Of a stretch of DNA of 64,000 nt, positions 17,624 to 26,544 are shown piece after piece. Made by a program: the position numbers and the translations under genes. How positions within the stretch are numbered: position 1 is the first letter of the stretch; each line of letters starts with the position of its first letter. The DNA is taken from contig NZ_QQTY01000003.1 of assembly GCF_003670115.1 (NCBI RefSeq), positions 558,001-622,000 on the forward strand, read 5' to 3'. The notes beneath the pieces are model-generated. The model searched no databases, was not told the origin of the DNA, and saw nothing but the letters and a program-made list of their open reading frames with translations. The stretch is from Natronorubrum halophilum. Its GTDB lineage: Archaea > Halobacteriota > Halobacteria > Halobacteriales > Natrialbaceae.

Positions 17624-18064
17624 ATGGCCAGAAAAACAGTCGTCCCGTTCGACGATTCACCGCAAGCTAACGCGGCGCTTCGGTATGCTCTCGAGGAGTT
17701 TCCCGACGCCGAAATCACGGTGTTGCACGTCATTCGGCTCCCGGAGGGGTACTGGACGATATTTGTCGACTCGGAAGAAGACTTTCCCGGACACGAGCGG
17801 GCGGAGGAACACGCTTACAAGCTTCTGGAGTCGGCCGAAGAAATCTCGTCTTCCTACGACCACCCTATCGACACGACGTTCAAACGAGGCGACCCGGCTC
17901 GAGAAATCGTTGAATTCGCCGTTACGAACGACTTTGACCAGATTGTAATGGGGAGTCATGGACGCCAGGGTGCCAGTCGGTTACTGTTTGGCAGCGTTGC
18001 TGAACAGGTCGTCAGACGCGCACCGATGACCGTCGTCGTCGTTCACGACGCAGATGAATCGTAG
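17624..18064 (+). CDS. Universal stress protein (UspA family)
   Basis: 146 residues, the standard single-domain length. It starts with ARKTVVPFDDSPQANAALRYA and ends with the ATP-binding signature VMGSHGRQGASRLLFGSVAE followed by VVVV, as in nucleotide-binding Usp proteins of the MJ0577 type. It likely acts as a soluble dimer in stress adaptation. It is monocistronic and followed by a dispersed palindromic repeat that may also end its transcript. Confidence 0.9.
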   Translation: MARKTVVPFDDSPQANAALRYALEEFPDAEITVLHVIRLPEGYWTIFVDSEEDFPGHERAEEHAYKLLESAEEISSSYDHPIDTTFKRGDPAREIVEFAVTNDFDQIVMGSHGRQGASRLLFGSVAEQVVRRAPMTVVVVHDADES

Positions 18065-18131
18065 CCACTGCAAGTCACTCCACACCGGATCGCACAGCTA
18101 TCGTGCGATCGGGTGTGCAGTGGTTACGATA
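18061..18131. repeat. Dispersed palindromic repeat, copy A
   Basis: An imperfect inverted repeat of about 70 bp around the core GATCGCACAGCTATCGTGCG, flanked by matching outer arms (GTAGCCACTGCAAGTCACT... and ...GTGCAGTGGTTACGAT). Two related copies are at 55122-55206 and 63382-63456. The shared parts are the GATCGCAC/GTGCGATC core, the CACACC arms and the (T)AGTAGCCA-type ends. It sits directly behind the UspA stop. Confidence 0.65.
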
Positions 18132-18135
18132 GATA

Positions 18136-18152
18136 ATGGCTTATGAAGCCAT
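18136..18152. promoter_or_regulatory. Candidate TetR operator
   Basis: The perfect inverted repeat ATGGCTT-ATG-AAGCCAT lies 17-33 nt before the chosen TetR start. Its position over the likely transcription start fits autorepression by the TetR protein encoded next to it. The alternative upstream start codon lies inside this palindrome, which argues for the downstream start. Confidence 0.5.
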
Positions 18153-18168
18153 CTCACATAATCGTACA

Positions 18169-18789
18169 ATGAGTAGCCGTCCCGAGACTGAACAACGGAT
18201 CAGAGAAGCCGCATTTCGTGCGCTCGTCAAACACGGATACGCGGATCTCTCCGTCAAGGATATTGGTGAAGAGCTGGGCCAAAATCCATCCATCATATAC
18301 CACTACTTCGACAGCAAGGACGATCTATTACTCTCGATGCTCGATGTCTTTGTCGACATATTCATCGACCGGCAGGCAGAGAACCCGATTACCGACGTAA
18401 AAGCGGAGCTTCGAGAGTTCGTCGGCCAAATACTGCATCCGAAACCAGCGCGAGTCAAGCAGGTCATGTTTGCCCCGCCGTCGGATATCGAGAAGGCAAC
18501 GTCACGGGTTTTCGTCGAACTGTGGGCGCACGCGACGTGGGACAGTGATTTTCGAAGAAAAACAACGATCGTAGAGAACCGCCTCCGAGAAACAGTCGCC
18601 CGGATGATCCGCACCGGAATTGAACTCGAGCAGTTTCGTCCAGTAGATCCCGAACTGACGGCGGATCACATCCTCTTTCTGCTCAAGCAAGGTATCCATA
18701 CACGTACGACGACGAACCGGGATGGTGCCGTTGATCGCGTTCAAACGCTCGTTGAGGGAATTATCGCCGATATCTCCCACGAGAGCTAG
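18169..18789 (+). CDS. TetR/AcrR-family transcriptional regulator
   Basis: 206 residues. The N-terminal helix-turn-helix ETEQRIREAAFRALVKHGYADLSVKDIGEELGQ, followed by NPSIIYHYFDSKDDLLL, is the TetR signature; the rest is an all-helical ligand-binding/dimerisation domain ending in ADHILFLLKQGIHTRTTTNR. It is followed after about 140 bp by a cytochrome P450 on the same strand, so it may control that gene and itself. Ligand unknown. Confidence 0.9.
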   Translation: MSSRPETEQRIREAAFRALVKHGYADLSVKDIGEELGQNPSIIYHYFDSKDDLLLSMLDVFVDIFIDRQAENPITDVKAELREFVGQILHPKPARVKQVMFAPPSDIEKATSRVFVELWAHATWDSDFRRKTTIVENRLRETVARMIRTGIELEQFRPVDPELTADHILFLLKQGIHTRTTTNRDGAVDRVQTLVEGIIADISHES

Positions 18790-18930
18790 TTGGAGGTCGG
18801 ATTCGTTTCGTCTTCGAACGTTTTTAGATCTATAGGCGAAGCAGGGCGAGAGCTCCGGCCCTTGCGGTCGATGGTGTTCACAAGAGACGCCACCAAAAGA
18901 ACTACAGCTGATTAAATGGTCAGTTAACTC

Positions 18931-20160
18931 ATGCAGTCCCCCGATTCAGCCGTCGGCGTTGGACAGCCACCAGAAGCCATACGAAGTCGCGAAGGGCAGC
19001 TTTCGCCGTTCGAATGGTACGCTGAGATGCGGCGGGAGACTCCAGTTCACTTCGACGAGCAACGAGAAACGTGGGACGTATTTCGGTACGAGGATGTCAA
19101 TCACGTGCTCAAAGATCACGACGCGTTTACGGCTAACCGATCTCGAAACGATGAGACGTCCTCGAGCACCGGCGAAGACGCTACGCCGATGCGAAAGACG
19201 ATGATCACTACAGATCCACCGGAACACGATCGACTCCGAGGGTTCGTCGACGAACGATTCCAACCGGGGGCGGTACGGGACTATCAACCACAGGTGGAGG
19301 AGGTGCTGGGGGACTTGTTGGACAACCTCGAAGGCGAGGAGCGGTTCGACTTCGTCGACGAGTTTGCGATTCCGTTTCCCGTCATCGTCATCGCGGAATT
19401 ACTGGGAATCCCTGCCAAACGTCGGGAGCAGTTCAAAGCCTGGTCGGATGCACTCGTTGCGCGCCCCGAAGACGGCACACAGGAGGAGATGAAACGGGTG
19501 CAACGGGAACGGCAACAGGCTCAACAAGAGATGGGGAGGTATTTCGCGACATTGCTGGAAGAACGCCGCGGTGGCGACGGCGATGACCTCGTTACACTCG
19601 CAGCGAACGCGGAGAAACTGTCTCGAGGAGAAAAAGTCGGGTTCTGTATGCTTCTCCTCCTCGCGGGAAATATCACGACGACGAATCTTCTCACCAACGC
19701 GATCTGGTGCTTCGAAGAACAGGGGATGACGGATGAGATCCGCACGGGAGAGATCGATCATAAACGGGCTATCGAAGAGACACTTCGATACCGGTCCCCG
19801 ATCCAGTCGCTGAAGCGTATCGCTGTCGAGGATGTCGAGCTAAACGGCCAGCAAATCCAGGCTGGAGATGTCGTAACGCTCTGGTTAGGCGCTGCAAACC
19901 GTGATCCGGAAATCTTCGATGAGCCCGAGGAGTTCTGGCCTGAACGGCATCCAAACCGCCACATTGCATTCGGGACGGGAGTTCACTTCTGTTTAGGTGC
20001 ACATCTCGCACGGATGGAAGCAGACGTCGCCCTGAAGCAACTACTCGAGCGCTTCGAGCGGGTGGAGACGGATCTATCGAATCTCCGGCCGTTGAACGCC
20101 CTCTACGGTCTCGAATCGCTTCCCTGTGAAGCGAGCAGAACCCCTAATCCTGTAGAGTAG
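18931..20160 (+). CDS. Cytochrome P450
   Basis: 409 residues, class I-type soluble P450. The Cys-loop FGTGVHFCLGAHLAR near residue 350 provides the heme thiolate. The ExxR motif is EETLRYR, and the PERF-like region is FWPERHPNRHIAF. The I-helix reads LLLAGNITTTN, so the acidic residue of the usual AGxE/DTT motif is replaced by Ile. It would need a ferredoxin and reductase, neither of which is encoded here. The TetR gene upstream probably regulates it. Substrate unknown; bacterial-like CYPs of this length hydroxylate terpenoids, fatty acids or aromatics. Confidence 0.92.
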   Translation: MQSPDSAVGVGQPPEAIRSREGQLSPFEWYAEMRRETPVHFDEQRETWDVFRYEDVNHVLKDHDAFTANRSRNDETSSSTGEDATPMRKTMITTDPPEHDRLRGFVDERFQPGAVRDYQPQVEEVLGDLLDNLEGEERFDFVDEFAIPFPVIVIAELLGIPAKRREQFKAWSDALVARPEDGTQEEMKRVQRERQQAQQEMGRYFATLLEERRGGDGDDLVTLAANAEKLSRGEKVGFCMLLLLAGNITTTNLLTNAIWCFEEQGMTDEIRTGEIDHKRAIEETLRYRSPIQSLKRIAVEDVELNGQQIQAGDVVTLWLGAANRDPEIFDEPEEFWPERHPNRHIAFGTGVHFCLGAHLARMEADVALKQLLERFERVETDLSNLRPLNALYGLESLPCEASRTPNPVE

Positions 20161-20164
20161 AACG

Positions 20165-20490
20165 ACAGGACCGTCGCCGATATAAAAACACGGCGAGAGT
20201 GACTTAGTTGCGTTTGATTTGTAGTTGTGGATCAACAGCAGTGGACAGTCAATAGCGATGCTCGTTGAGCTAAATCACCGTCTCATCGAGTGCGACGTGA
20301 TTCGGTGTCTCGTCAACTGTCGGCCGTAGATCGCACTTGTGAATAGGATCACGAATTGCTTTTCGACTGCGTTCGACGCCGACCTCCTCAGTTCTCGAAC
20401 GGTATTCGAAAGCGATAGCCCAGAAAGATGGAGCCGAACACAGAACTCCATCAGCCGAACTGAACTGCCGACAGATGGGATGAAGGGGGC
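20165..20490 (-). mobile_element. Degraded IS6-family element, second lineage (remnant 4)
   Basis: Minus-strand frames with stops and shifts give, in order, MEFCVRLHLSGLSLSNTV, RSRKAI-type helix sequence, CDLRPTVDETPNHVALDETV, then LNEHRY-LSTAVDPQ. This is the N-terminal HTH and first catalytic Asp region of the same IS6 lineage as remnant 2. The catalytic and C-terminal part is missing. It lies between the P450 and the methyltransferase stop codon. Confidence 0.65.
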
Positions 20491-20491
20491 G

Positions 20492-21613
20492 TCACGGTCT
20501 GGCTTCGAGTACGAGGTTGAACGGCGTCTCGGCCGCCCGGCGGACGCTCGCGAGCCCGCCCTCAGTAATCACCTCCCGGAGACGCGCTTCGCCAGCCTGT
20601 GCCCCCAAGACGGGATCGCTACCCTGGTTGAGCGAGTTCGGGACACAGGCCATCGTTGAGGCGCAGTAGAACGCCCTTCCGACCGGGTTCAGGTTGCCCT
20701 CGACTCGATCGTCGGCGAAGGGCTCGACCAACATCCACGCCCCGTCGTCGACGAGCGTCTCCCGGACGTGGGACGCCACGCCGACCGGATCACCCATGTC
20801 GTGATACGCGTCGAACATCATCACGAGGTCGTAGTCGGCTCCGTTGTACTCCTTTGCGGTCGCCACCTCGAAGCGGATCCGATCCGCGACACCGGCTTCT
20901 TCGGCTCGATTGCGGGCCACCGCAATCGAATGGTCGTGGTAATCGATGCCGACGAACTCCGAATCGGGGTAGGCTTTGGCCATGATGATCGTCGATGCAC
21001 CGTGACCACAGCCCACATCGGCTACGCGCGCACCTGCCGTGAGCCTCGCGTCCACTCCCTTGAGCGCAGGGATCCACGTGTCGATGAGATTCGTCTCATA
21101 ACTGGGCCGGTAGAAGCGTTCCGTGCCGAGACACACGTCCTCGTCTTGTTCGTGCCAGCCCACGCCCTCACCGGTTCGGAAGTCGGCTTCGATCTCCGCG
21201 AGGCGTTTCTGATACCCCATCAACCCCTGAAATCCACCGGCGAGGAACGCGGGGCTGTCTTCGTCGGCCAGCAGTGCCGCCTGCTCGGGTGTGAGGGAGT
21301 AGCGCCCCGTCTCGGAATCGTAGGTGACGTATCCGCCAGCCGCTCCCGCGGCGAGCCACTCGTTGACGTACGGCTCCACGGTGTCGGTTCGCTCGGCTAA
21401 CTCGGCAGGCAGGAGTGGTCCGCTATCGGCCAGCGCCTCGTAAAGGCCGAGCCTGTCGCCGATGACGATCAGTGGCGCGTAATAGGCCGCTCCGAGTTCG
21501 TTGACGGCCATTCCGACGAGTTCGTCTAACTGTTCTTCGTCGATCGGTTCGTCGGCGATAGTCGGTGGTGCCATACCCGAACTGTGGGCGGCGGCCATAT
21601 TGGCCTCATCCAT
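20492..21613 (-). CDS. Class I SAM-dependent methyltransferase with N-terminal winged helix
   Basis: 373 residues. Residues about 25-115 form a winged-helix dimerisation domain (ELGAAYYAPLIVIGDRLGLYEAL ... YSLTPEQAALL). A Rossmann methyltransferase domain follows, with motif I ARVADVGCGHGAST, acidic motif VGIDYHD and motif IV DLVMMFDAYHDMGDP. The arrangement is that of O-methyltransferases acting on small molecules, although some haloarchaeal members are annotated as regulators. It is divergent from the FilR1-type regulator at 21743. The N-terminal 20 residues before ADEPIDEEQ are Met-rich and the true start might be slightly internal. Confidence 0.85.
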   Translation of the reverse strand: MDEANMAAAHSSGMAPPTIADEPIDEEQLDELVGMAVNELGAAYYAPLIVIGDRLGLYEALADSGPLLPAELAERTDTVEPYVNEWLAAGAAGGYVTYDSETGRYSLTPEQAALLADEDSPAFLAGGFQGLMGYQKRLAEIEADFRTGEGVGWHEQDEDVCLGTERFYRPSYETNLIDTWIPALKGVDARLTAGARVADVGCGHGASTIIMAKAYPDSEFVGIDYHDHSIAVARNRAEEAGVADRIRFEVATAKEYNGADYDLVMMFDAYHDMGDPVGVASHVRETLVDDGAWMLVEPFADDRVEGNLNPVGRAFYCASTMACVPNSLNQGSDPVLGAQAGEARLREVITEGGLASVRRAAETPFNLVLEARP

Positions 21614-21742
21614 GGAGATAACGTTCGATCAATCGAACGCCGTTTCAGCGTGTGAGCGAACGTTTCAGGGCGTGAACCGAACTCAGTATGGCACGGGATA
21701 AAGTTACTATCTGTGCCACCCTATCACAAGATAGTGACTGGT

Positions 21743-22648
21743 ATGGATCCCCCCGAAGACGACCAAATATCCGATCTCGTGTTCAAACCGCCCGGATCGC
21801 CGATCCTAGAGGCCGTCCTGCAGAACGCGCGGAACCAGAAATACCTCGGCAAGCGCATGGATGCAGCCGGTTCTCGCATCGACGCGGATCAACTCGGAGA
21901 CATCGTACGCCACGGACCGGTCCTCGAAGCGCTCCGCGAGAAACCGCTGGACCGCCGCGAGATCGAAGAGCGTCTCGATGTCTCGCGGGCGACGAGCCAC
22001 CGTTTGACGAAGTGGCTCGACGAACAGGGATTCGTCGAGAAAGTCGATAGCCGGTTCCAGTTGACGGGACATGGCGAGGCGGTCACCGACGAGGTGCTCC
22101 GGTTCGAGGCGAACGTGAGCGCCGTCCATCGGATGGGACCGCTGTTGGACATGATCTGTCCGCATCACGCGGAGTTCGCCATCGAACCGATGGTCGACGC
22201 GACCGTCACCGTCGCGGAACCGGAAGATCCCTACCGACCGATCGAACAATTCATCTCGCTCGTAAGCGAGTCGAAGACGTTCCGGGGATTCAACACGACG
22301 CATATGGCTCCGTTGATCATCGGTGAGTTCTACCAGCAGCTGTTCGACGACACAGAGAGCGAGGTCATTCACCCATCCCATATCGTCGAGAAACTGGTGG
22401 ATACGTACCCGGTCCGGGCGAACGAGGCGATCGATCGCGGACAGTTAACCCTTCGAACCCGCGAGAAGTTGCCCTATGGACTCGCTATCTTCGATGAACG
22501 CGTCGGGATTGGTGGATACGACACGGAGACGGGACTGATGCAGGCGTTCGTCGATACGGACTCGCCGCTCGCCCGCGAGTGGGCCGAGCGAGTCTACGCG
22601 TCAATCAAGGCGGATTCGACGCTATTCGACAGCCCGGAGAGCCAGTAG
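21743..22648 (+). CDS. HTH transcriptional regulator with FilR1-type (DUF1724) domain
   Basis: 301 residues from the ATG at 21743; the GTG ten codons upstream is less likely. The N-terminal winged helix (RHGPVLEALREKPLDRREIEERLDVSRATSH, then RLTKWLDEQGFVEK) is followed by the FilR1 middle domain (FRGFNTTHMAPLIIGEFYQQLF; LTLRTREKLPYGLAIFDERVGIGGYD). Members are common haloarchaeal regulators with unknown ligands. Its divergence from the methyltransferase gene, with about 130 bp between starts, suggests it may control that gene. Confidence 0.87.
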   Translation: MDPPEDDQISDLVFKPPGSPILEAVLQNARNQKYLGKRMDAAGSRIDADQLGDIVRHGPVLEALREKPLDRREIEERLDVSRATSHRLTKWLDEQGFVEKVDSRFQLTGHGEAVTDEVLRFEANVSAVHRMGPLLDMICPHHAEFAIEPMVDATVTVAEPEDPYRPIEQFISLVSESKTFRGFNTTHMAPLIIGEFYQQLFDDTESEVIHPSHIVEKLVDTYPVRANEAIDRGQLTLRTREKLPYGLAIFDERVGIGGYDTETGLMQAFVDTDSPLAREWAERVYASIKADSTLFDSPESQ

Positions 22649-22951
22649 CATCCGCAGACCGACTCTCGTACCCATTGTACACCGATAACGGGGATTTCAC
22701 CGGCTCCGGTTGTATTTTCACGTCTTCGCAGCTTCGAGCGAGATGAAGCCTGCTTCGTCTGAACTCGCGTGACGAATAGTGTGTCGCCGGTTCCGTTATA
22801 GGCGCTGATGGAGTGGAGCGACCTAGCGACGGCCCAAGAATACATTCGGATTTCCGGCACTGCTACCGCTGGTGCACTCCGATAGGGACACCGTCGAGAG
22901 CCGATTCTTCCGTTTTCCTCACAAATCACTCATTGCTACAAAGTAAGTGTG
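22649..22951. other. Gene-free stretch
   Basis: About 300 bp between convergent genes. No acidic frame or recognisable element remnant was seen. Confidence 0.4.
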
Positions 22952-23338
22952 TTACCGGTCCGGTTCCGTGACGGTCTCGAGTGGGTCTGGCTGGGTAGAG
23001 AGGTGCGTATCCGCGAACCCGGATTCGAACTTGAGACCATAGCCGAATGCTCTATCAACGCCGATATGTCCTGCCCAGATGAGTGCGATGAGAAGCGCTA
23101 ATCGGCTATCCGCCCAGAATCCGAAGGCACCGAGTGCGAGCGGTAGTGTGTACGTATGCACGATATTGTAGCTCAAGCTTCCGAATCGCGGGCCCGCAAG
23201 ATACCCGATCATGGACAAGTCAGGGGATAGCGCTAGAACGACCAGCATCCAAATTGGGCCGTCGAGTGTGAAATAGCCACCCAACGCGATTCCCAGTGCG
23301 GCCAATCCCTCGAGGCGTAAGAGTATCCGTGGTTCCAT
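22952..23338 (-). CDS. DUF4260 family membrane protein
   Basis: 128 residues with four hydrophobic segments. The family pattern EGLAALGIALGGYF, ALSPDLSMIGYLAGPRFGSLSYN, HTYTLPLALGAFGFW and LIWAGHIGVDRAFGYGLKF is that of DUF4260, small membrane proteins of unknown function in bacteria and haloarchaea. It is monocistronic, on the same strand as but not adjacent to the PPOX-fold gene. Confidence 0.87.
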   Translation of the reverse strand: MEPRILLRLEGLAALGIALGGYFTLDGPIWMLVVLALSPDLSMIGYLAGPRFGSLSYNIVHTYTLPLALGAFGFWADSRLALLIALIWAGHIGVDRAFGYGLKFESGFADTHLSTQPDPLETVTEPDR

Positions 23339-23437
23339 GTGGTTCCTATGCTATCAGCGTCGTGAAAAATATAGCAGGTCAATTGCTGGCTATCTGTCTA
23401 CGAGGAGAGAATCCCGCCGTTTACGGCGGAGAGGATG

Positions 23438-23839
23438 TCACCCTTCGAAGTGACTGACGCTCTCGGGTTTGATCGAGATGATGATCCGTTCCGTCTGGAT
23501 CGGATTGGAATATTCGTCCTGTCCCGTGTATCGCTTCGCCAGTTCGTCGATGTGCTCGCGCGCTCCTTCCGTGGTGAGTTCGTCGACTTCGCCCGTTATC
23601 GAGAGCATCCGATACGGGTTGTCCGGATCGGTCATGCTGATGGCGACTCGCGGATCGTTTCGGGCGTTTTTCTCCTTGCGGCGGTCGCGTTCGGTGTTGA
23701 CCAACAGGCGATCCGTCTCGACATTGTAATCGATCCACACTGGCGTCGAATGTGGCGCCCCGTCGGGCAAGAGCGTCGACAAGTGGGCGAACGTCTGTTT
23801 CTCGAACAGATCGTGGAAGTCGTCCGGAATTGATCCCAT
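23438..23839 (-). CDS. Pyridoxamine 5'-phosphate oxidase-fold (PPOX class) protein
   Basis: 133 residues from the Met at 23839 (MGSIPDDFHDLF). The split-barrel flavin fold is indicated by FAHLSTLLPDGAPHSTPVWIDY, VNTERDRRKEKNARNDPRVAISM and YRMLSITGEVDELT. Many archaeal members bind F420 (PPOX class F420-dependent) and reduce small substrates. The upstream 20 codons of the open frame are basic and not part of the family. Substrate unknown. Confidence 0.87.
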   Translation of the reverse strand: MGSIPDDFHDLFEKQTFAHLSTLLPDGAPHSTPVWIDYNVETDRLLVNTERDRRKEKNARNDPRVAISMTDPDNPYRMLSITGEVDELTTEGAREHIDELAKRYTGQDEYSNPIQTERIIISIKPESVSHFEG

Positions 23840-23986
23840 ACTGTCTCTACGTTGGAAGTGCACTAAGTCACGACCCACGCTTTTGCAACCCATTGTCACT
23901 GCGCACCGACTCGACTCGGATCGCTCGGCGGTCAGTATGACCGCGAACTGACCGCTGAGAGACCTACCAGTTCCGGACGATCTCCG

Positions 23987-24460
23987 TTATGTCGACTCTT
24001 CGTCGAGTCGGACCGTCTCACGGACCGATTCTGGGAGGGGCGGTCGCGGGGCCGTTTCGTGTCGCTCAATTTTCTCTCCTTTCCGCGTTTTCTGGTGAAC
24101 GGCTCGTGCCATTGGGACGCCTTTGAGATAGTTGAAGTCCCCGAGGACGTCGGCACCATACTCGGTAACGCCGTAGAATTCCCACGGCAAGCCGCGCTTT
24201 TCCTTGTTTGGTGGATACTCGTAGATTGCAAGGATTCCCGCTTCGACGAGTACGTCCAGTTGCTCTTCCACGGTCTTTTTCGATTTACTCGGGATGAAAT
24301 GGTTGATTTCATCCGCCGACGCGAGGATTTTCGGGTGTCCCACGAGCGCCTGAATGATGCTGTGTCGCGTTTCCTGTGACAGCAACTCCATCAACTCACG
24401 CTGCCGCTCTAAGGGGTTTTCCTCGTTGTCGGCTTCGGAACGGGCGGAGATGTCTGTCAT
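23987..24460 (-). CDS. Winged-helix DNA-binding protein
   Basis: 157 residues. ERQRELMELLSQETRHSIIQALVGHP is the first helix pair of an ArsR-like haloarchaeal wHTH, followed by SADEINHFIPSKSKKTVEEQLDVLVEAGILAIYEY (recognition helix and wing) and EFYGVTEYGADVL. The C-terminal tail is charged and probably disordered. Many such regulators exist in haloarchaea; target unknown. The start is the ATG at 24460, since the TTG two codons upstream is less likely. Confidence 0.8.
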   Translation of the reverse strand: MTDISARSEADNEENPLERQRELMELLSQETRHSIIQALVGHPKILASADEINHFIPSKSKKTVEEQLDVLVEAGILAIYEYPPNKEKRGLPWEFYGVTEYGADVLGDFNYLKGVPMARAVHQKTRKGEKIERHETAPRPPLPESVRETVRLDEEST

Positions 24461-24789
24461 TATCAACTGAACTTACAATAGCGAGTCATATAACCGATTC
24501 CCTCGTCCACTTCGAATCGCTGAACCAGTGCTTTTCGTGGACTACGACGGAGGAACTCGAGGAACGACTGTCGAACGTTCCGTAATCAGTCTCGAAGACG
24601 CGACACCCCCTGACGTGTCTTCGTTACGTGAAACAGGCGCAAAGTCTCGCTCTTGAGCACGGGAGGATACCAAGTCATCAATCAGACATGATCTTCTCTT
24701 TGAATGGGACTCATCATCAAGCAGAATACTTGGCTTGCTCTGTTCTCTAATATGGTCGAGCAACGAGATGAGACTCGAAAAAGGAAGAG
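24461..24789. other. Gene-free stretch
   Basis: About 330 bp. The plus-strand frame ending near 24585 (HFESLNQCFSWTTTEELEER) looks like a coding fragment but has no start of its own or recognised family. The rest shows no gene. Confidence 0.35.
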
Positions 24790-26544
24790 TTAGAAGTAGC
24801 GATCGCCGATGCGATCGGCAGTCCGCAGTGCGAGCGCCTGTCCAGTGTTGGTCGGGTTCGGCCCACCCAGCCCGTTCGCCATCGCGGAGTGGTCCGCAAC
24901 GAATAGCCTTGAGACGTTCTTCGCCTCGGCGCTTTCGTCGAGGACCTTGCCCATTCGCATCGTGGACTGCATATGGAGCAACAACGGTGGCCACTCACAG
25001 CGATGGACATGCTCGGCGCCGGCCTCCCGATGGATCTTTGCCGCGATACGTGCGAGTTCGTCGCGCCTCGCATCGTCGTCAGGGTGGGGTTCGTACTTGA
25101 CCTTCGGAACCGGGCCGTGCTCGTCGCTAAACGTATTGTCCAGTGAAACGCCGTTGTCCTGGCGAGGGAGGTCATCAGTGAGAACCAGGAGCGCCTTCGT
25201 CTGCCGGTAATCCGACATTCGTCGCTTGAGTTCCTCACCGACGACGTATCCGCGTGTGTCCCACGGCTCGCCGGGGTCGGCTGGAGTGTCGAAGCTGTAC
25301 CCGGCCTCGGTGAAGAGATAGTCGGCATAGGAGACTAACCCCGGTGACATGCCGATATCTTCGAGCCCCCCGACCCCGGGTTTATCGAATCGAACCGCAG
25401 AGTTTTGTCCCACGTAGGGATCCATATGTTCATTCTCAGGGTTAATCTCGGCGACGGTATCGTCATCGTAGACGCCGACGATCCAGTCGAACCAGTGGGT
25501 CGTAAGCCCCTTTCCGACCCACCCATCGTCCGGCAGGTCCGAATTGAGCCAGAGTCGCGGTGACTCGATGCAGCCGGCGGCGAGGACGACAACGTCGGCC
25601 GAGACGGTTTGTGAAGACCCGGACCAAGAGTCGCGGAACGTGACACCTGTCGCCTCTATCGTTCCGAACCCTTCTTTCGTCTCGATGTTCGTGACGAAGG
25701 CATTTGGACGAATCGCGACGTTACCCACGTCGGGATTGTCATTAGTATCGAGTGCTCGCGGGACCCAACTCACGTTCGCGGATTTGCGAGCCTTTTCGCG
25801 AACCGGCGCATCGACAGGGGTCGACGACCCCTGGAAGTGGTCACCGACGAGCGTGTCGCCCCGGAACCCATCGTCATAGCTGAACGATCCCTCGTAGTCA
25901 GCATCGAGCGGCTGATCAGTTGACGTTTCTTTCCCAGGTACCGAGACGGCGTTCGCTTGGGGCCGCCAGCCCGTCTCCGTGACGTTCTTCGTGTCGAGTC
26001 GCGGATAGCCAGCGTTCGTCGCGCCCTCGATAAAGACCTCCTCTTTGGCGGTCATCGGCGCTTGCTGGGTACTCGTCACTTCCTCGTTGAGTTGGTAGTA
26101 CGGGACGAGGTCCTCGTACGAGATTGGCCAGTGGTCCTGCTCGTCGATTGCGTAGGGATACGCCCGGGGATGGTTCGCGAAGTAGTGGAGCGATGTCCCA
26201 CCGACCGCACCGACTTGCCAGATGAACGCGTTCTGATGGAGGTTCCGGAACCACGGCGCTCGCGAGTGGTCGGCCGGTCCCACGCGGAGGTAGCCGTGGG
26301 TCGGGTCGTTGGCGTCGGCTTCCCGATGGGTGAACTGATCGTCCAGTAACTTTCCGTCAAGGTCGTTAGGGTCCGTGCTCACCGTACCACCGGCGTCTGC
26401 GTGTGGCTCAGGCCATTGCTCATTGCCGTGCCACGGGCCGCCCTCGAGGATGAGCACGTCGAGGCCGTGTTCGCGAGCGAGTCGTGAGGCTGTCGCCGGA
26501 CCGTCTGCGCCGGCACCGATTACAACGACGTCGGGGTCGTTCAT
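24790..26544 (-). CDS. GMC-family flavoprotein oxidoreductase
   Basis: 584 residues. The N-terminal FAD-binding motif is DVVVIGAGADGPATASRLA (GxGxxG), then LEGGPW. FAD-loop elements VGAVGGTSLHYF and the second motif VVLAAGCIESPRLWL follow, and the C-terminal GMC signature is LFVADHSAMANGLGGPNPTNTGQALALRTAD. This matches the gluconate/sorbitol dehydrogenase branch of the GMC family. It is translationally coupled (TAATG) to the upstream Tat-exported subunit, as in bacterial three-subunit gluconate 2-dehydrogenases; no cytochrome c subunit is encoded. It has no own signal peptide and could be carried out with its partner. Confidence 0.9.
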   Translation of the reverse strand: MNDPDVVVIGAGADGPATASRLAREHGLDVLILEGGPWHGNEQWPEPHADAGGTVSTDPNDLDGKLLDDQFTHREADANDPTHGYLRVGPADHSRAPWFRNLHQNAFIWQVGAVGGTSLHYFANHPRAYPYAIDEQDHWPISYEDLVPYYQLNEEVTSTQQAPMTAKEEVFIEGATNAGYPRLDTKNVTETGWRPQANAVSVPGKETSTDQPLDADYEGSFSYDDGFRGDTLVGDHFQGSSTPVDAPVREKARKSANVSWVPRALDTNDNPDVGNVAIRPNAFVTNIETKEGFGTIEATGVTFRDSWSGSSQTVSADVVVLAAGCIESPRLWLNSDLPDDGWVGKGLTTHWFDWIVGVYDDDTVAEINPENEHMDPYVGQNSAVRFDKPGVGGLEDIGMSPGLVSYADYLFTEAGYSFDTPADPGEPWDTRGYVVGEELKRRMSDYRQTKALLVLTDDLPRQDNGVSLDNTFSDEHGPVPKVKYEPHPDDDARRDELARIAAKIHREAGAEHVHRCEWPPLLLHMQSTMRMGKVLDESAEAKNVSRLFVADHSAMANGLGGPNPTNTGQALALRTADRIGDRYF

